This document shows, piece after piece, positions 5,446 to 8,475 of a stretch of 8,475 nucleotides of DNA. The stretch is from Candidatus Segatella mututuai (GTDB taxonomy: Bacteria > Bacteroidota > Bacteroidia > Bacteroidales > Bacteroidaceae): contig DJOI01000012.1 in NCBI GenBank assembly GCA_002439605.1, positions 1 to 8,475 of the forward strand. Direction: 5' to 3'. Numbering within the stretch: position 1 is the first letter of the stretch; each line of letters opens with the position of its first letter. The translations under genes and the position numbers were made by a program. A model generated the notes under the pieces. The model was not told the origin of the DNA and ran no database searches. It saw nothing but the letters and a program-made list of their open reading frames with translations.

Positions 5446-8400
5446 TTAGAACGTCAATTGAATACCACCAGAGATATTACGTGTTGGTGAGTAACTTGTA
5501 CCTGTCACACCATCATAAGAATAGCGTGGGTCCAAGCCCTTGCGAGCAGAGATGAAACCAAGGTTCTCGCCAGAGCAGTAGATGCGAATCTTGGAGAAGT
5601 ATGGTATCAAGTTCTTTGGGAAGGTGTAACCTACCGTGAACGACTGGAAGTTGAAATAACTTGCGTTGGTGAGGAAGCGATCTGAAGCTTGGCTGTTGTC
5701 ATCGCCATACTGCCAGCGAGGAATGTTGCTGCTGGTATTGTTTGGACTCCATGACTTGATATAGTCCTTATGAATAGCCAAACCACCTGTAGAATTGGAA
5801 GTCAGAGGACTCATCAAGCCAGCATACTTCATATCGTACACCTTGCCACCAATCTGGTAATCGAAACTGAATGTAGCATCAAAACCCTTATAAGAGACAG
5901 TGGTACTCAAACCGCCAGATACCTTTGGCAACAAAGAACCTGTCTCATAGTTGCTGGCCTTGCTGACGTCAGTTGTAGTGTAAGACAACTTCTGACCAGG
6001 GCGACCTGTTATTTCACTGTCCGAGATATCCTCGTCTACCCAATAGAGCGCCTCACCCTTCTCGTTGACTCCGGCATACTTAGGCAGGAAGCCATTGTAG
6101 AGAGGACCACCCTCCTTGTACCAATACATGGTATAGCTCATGTCGCTGGCCTGGGCGAAGCCACCATACTGGTTCTTTGAAGTAGAGTCAAGCTTCAATA
6201 TCTTGGTTTTGTTGTGTGCCAAGTTGGCTGTAACAGACCAATCGAAATCCTTAGTGCGGAAAATGTGACCTGTCAAGGTCAGCTCGACACCCGTGTTGCG
6301 AAGGTCGCCCACATTGCTGTAGTAGCCACGGGTACCCTGCGACTCTGGCACACGCAACCAGAAGAGCAAGTCGCTGGTCTTCTTGGTATAGAAGTCGAAG
6401 CTACCGCTCAAGCGACCCTTGAAGAAACTGAACTCGGTACCGATGTTGAAGTTGGTGGTTGTCTCCCAAGTAATCTTCGGATTACCCAAGCGAGCGAACG
6501 AAGCCGACATCTCGGTATCAGAAACCTGTGACAAGTTATAAAGGTCTGTGTAAGCCCAGTTGCCGATGTTATCATTACCCTGCTGACCGATAGAAGCCTT
6601 GAGCTTCAATTCGTCCACCCAAGGAGCCTTGAACCAAGCTTCCTTGTTGATGAGCCAAGCGGCACCTACCGACCAGAAGCTACCCCAACGGTTCTCCTTG
6701 GCAAAGCGTGAAGAGGCATCACGACGATAAGAGAATGAGCCGAAATACTTGTTGTCGTAGTTGTACTGGGCGTTGCCGAAATAACCCTCTACGTTGTAGG
6801 CAGTCTCATAGCCACTTGCATCCTTCTTGTTGGCAAAGGCGCTAATCTGCAAGATGCTTGGCGAGAAGCCGCCCTCTGCCAAGGCTGCAAGATAGGTGCT
6901 TGTTGTCTTGTAATACTCATGGCCGAGCATCACGGTAACGCCATGCTTGCCAAAGTTGTCGAAGTAGGTGAGGGTCTGCACGTGGTTCTGACGCCAAGAC
7001 TCCGTAGAAGACTTTGTGAGCGAACCGTTCACGCCAGCCTTTGAGCCAAAGAATGGGTTGGCATAGCTTGTCGCATTGGTCTGCCCCCAAATAATGGTAC
7101 TGGTCAGGTTGGCCTTCAAGAAGTCTGTAATCTGAACATCTGCAGTAAATGTACCGTTCAACTGATGACCCTTGCTTTGGCTCTTGTCGTAGTAATTGGA
7201 AGCTACAGGGTTGTAGTTGTTGTTGAATGGGCGGTTGATACCCAATGTGGAAGAACCCAAGTCGTACAATGGCAAGCCATGCTCATCCTGAGGAATATAA
7301 ATGTTGCCATTCTCGTCTATCGATCGGAGATACAATGGGTAGATAGGAGCCATGCTTGAGGTGAAGCTCAAGCTGGAGCCCAAGTTGGCATTGGCATCCT
7401 GTGTGGAGTTTACGAAGCCAATATTGGCACCCAACTTCAACCACTTCTTAATCTGGTAGTCTGCCTTCAGACGAGCTGTGATTCTCTCGAAGCTGGAGTT
7501 TTTGATGATGCCCTCGTCGTTCAAGTATCCCAAACTGGCATAATAAGACGAACGGTCTGAACCGCCACTTGCGTTTACATTATATTCTTGGCGCAAAGAG
7601 TTTCCAAACACGGCATCAGTCCAATCATCTGGCGTGACATAGTAAGACTTGCCGCCCGCACCTGTAATCGTGCGACCTAAAGTAGCGTTGGGATTCAACT
7701 TGCCATCCAAGCCGATGAGTTGTTCGCCATCAGGATAGCTATATACGTTGTAGGCCAACTTGTTCAGCATAGCTGAATTGGCCTTCACATTGGCATCGCT
7801 GGCTGCAAGTCCATCGCCATAGAAATACTTGTTGTAGTATTCAGAGTATACTGCCTCGTAATACTGACCTGGGTCTGTGATAACATCATACTCAGGAATG
7901 GCACGAGAGTTGGAACCCCACTTCATATCAACATTAATCTTGCCTTCAGAATTGTTGGCACCCTTCTTGGTGGTTACAATGATAACACCAGCGGCACCAC
8001 GAGCACCATAAAGAGCTGCAGAGGCTGCGTCCTTCAACACGGTTACCGACTCAATATCGTCGGTAGGAATGTTAGAAAGGCTTGCTGAGTAAGGAGCACC
8101 ATCGACGATGATCAATGGGTCGGTACCAGCATACATAGAGGCAATACCACGAATGTTAATGCTACCCTGGCTTGCACCTGGCTGGCCAGAGCTACCACGC
8201 ATCTGCAAACCAGACACCGAACCCACCAAGGCATCGGCCACGTTGGTAGTAACCTTCTTGGAAAGTTCCTCGGAACCTACCACGGCTGCTGAACCAGTAA
8301 AGGCACTCTTCTTCTGGGTGCCATAAGCCACGACCATCACCTCGTCGAGCGACTTGCTGTCGGGGTCCAATACGATTTTCATGTTTCCTGCCGCTTTGAC

Positions 8401-8475
8401 AGTCTTGGTCTGCATGCCGATGTACGACACCTCGAGCTTCGCGCCCTGGGCTACGTTCAGTGAGAATTTACCGTC
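5446..8475 (-). CDS. SusC/RagA-family TonB-dependent outer-membrane transporter (5' end missing)
   Basis: At least 1009 residues are visible and the reading frame runs open through the window edge. The apparent start at 8430 is a GTG inside the gene: the 15 upstream codons read DGKFSLNVAQGAKLE, which is the conserved end of the N-terminal carboxypeptidase-regulatory-like domain. The missing part should be the signal peptide and the first part of that domain. The SusC/RagA signature follows, with DEVMVVAYGTQKKSAFTGS at about 44-62 and the plug segment PLIIVDGAPYS then DDIESVTVLKDASAALYGARGA-like sequence at about 122-162. The remainder is a long TonB-type beta barrel ending GGIQLTF, with the terminal aromatic residue needed for outer-membrane insertion. 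It forms the energised channel that works with the SusD-like lid encoded next. No frameshift or internal stop is present. The substrate is not evident; peptide import is inferred from the nearby protease. The operon promoter and any anti-sigma or other regulator would lie beyond 8475. Confidence 0.97.
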   Translation of the reverse strand, partial: DGKFSLNVAQGAKLEVSYIGMQTKTVKAAGNMKIVLDPDSKSLDEVMVVAYGTQKKSAFTGSAAVVGSEELSKKVTTNVADALVGSVSGLQMRGSSGQPGASQGSINIRGIASMYAGTDPLIIVDGAPYSASLSNIPTDDIESVTVLKDAASAALYGARGAAGVIIVTTKKGANNSEGKINVDMKWGSNSRAIPEYDVITDPGQYYEAVYSEYYNKYFYGDGLAASDANVKANSAMLNKLAYNVYSYPDGEQLIGLDGKLNPNATLGRTITGAGGKSYYVTPDDWTDAVFGNSLRQEYNVNASGGSDRSSYYASLGYLNDEGIIKNSSFERITARLKADYQIKKWLKLGANIGFVNSTQDANANLGSSLSFTSSMAPIYPLYLRSIDENGNIYIPQDEHGLPLYDLGSSTLGINRPFNNNYNPVASNYYDKSQSKGHQLNGTFTADVQITDFLKANLTSTIIWGQTNATSYANPFFGSKAGVNGSLTKSSTESWRQNHVQTLTYFDNFGKHGVTVMLGHEYYKTTSTYLAALAEGGFSPSILQISAFANKKDASGYETAYNVEGYFGNAQYNYDNKYFGSFSYRRDASSRFAKENRWGSFWSVGAAWLINKEAWFKAPWVDELKLKASIGQQGNDNIGNWAYTDLYNLSQVSDTEMSASFARLGNPKITWETTTNFNIGTEFSFFKGRLSGSFDFYTKKTSDLLFWLRVPESQGTRGYYSNVGDLRNTGVELTLTGHIFRTKDFDWSVTANLAHNKTKILKLDSTSKNQYGGFAQASDMSYTMYWYKEGGPLYNGFLPKYAGVNEKGEALYWVDEDISDSEITGRPGQKLSYTTTDVSKASNYETGSLLPKVSGGLSTTVSYKGFDATFSFDYQIGGKVYDMKYAGLMSPLTSNSTGGLAIHKDYIKSWSPNNTSSNIPRWQYGDDNSQASDRFLTNASYFNFQSFTVGYTFPKNLIPYFSKIRIYCSGENLGFISARKGLDPRYSYDGVTGTSYSPTRNISGGIQLTF

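Noticed and set aside
8428..8430. Start codon of the SusC-like gene at 8430
   Set aside because: It is an internal GTG. The frame is open and conserved up to the window edge, so the gene is truncated.

Overview
The window looks like chromosomal DNA from a gut or oral member of the Bacteroidota, most likely Prevotella/Segatella. The reasons are a SusC/SusD outer-membrane uptake pair, Bacteroidota-type lipoprotein signals, a C10 (streptopain/interpain-type) cysteine protease with a C-terminal tail like a type IX secretion sorting domain, and a TAnnTTTG-type promoter. Every gene I accept is on the minus strand, so transcription runs from high to low coordinates.

Region 1 (8475 down to 2865) is an uptake operon. 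It holds a SusC/RagA-type TonB-dependent transporter cut by the window edge, a SusD/RagB-type surface lipoprotein 20 nt downstream, and an unnamed 277-residue two-part surface lipoprotein 29 nt further on. The operon promoter lies outside the window. A strong hairpin (2807-2839) follows the lipoprotein gene.

Region 2 (2765 down to 1014) is a secreted C10 cysteine protease with visible Cys and His catalytic motifs. I see no consensus promoter in the short space before it, so it is probably expressed by read-through of the hairpin. There is no carbohydrate enzyme in view, and the protease is the only degradative gene. The simplest reading is a protein- or peptide-scavenging locus: the protease cuts protein outside the cell, SusD and the accessory lipoprotein capture peptides, and SusC imports them. 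The peptide substrate is inference by analogy with RagAB.

Region 3 (about 940 down to 1) is a compact, more AT-rich two-gene unit with its own promoter and a strong Shine-Dalgarno site. A 47-residue charged protein is followed after 4 nt by a 206-residue protein with H and Y motifs like those of PARP-type ADP-ribosyltransferases. Its layout is that of a toxin-antitoxin or defence module. Two related hairpins sharing an identical 12-mer stand at either side of it, one ending the protease transcript and one ending this module. I consider this module the most likely undescribed system in the window. No tRNA, rRNA, CRISPR array, transposase or integrase was seen.
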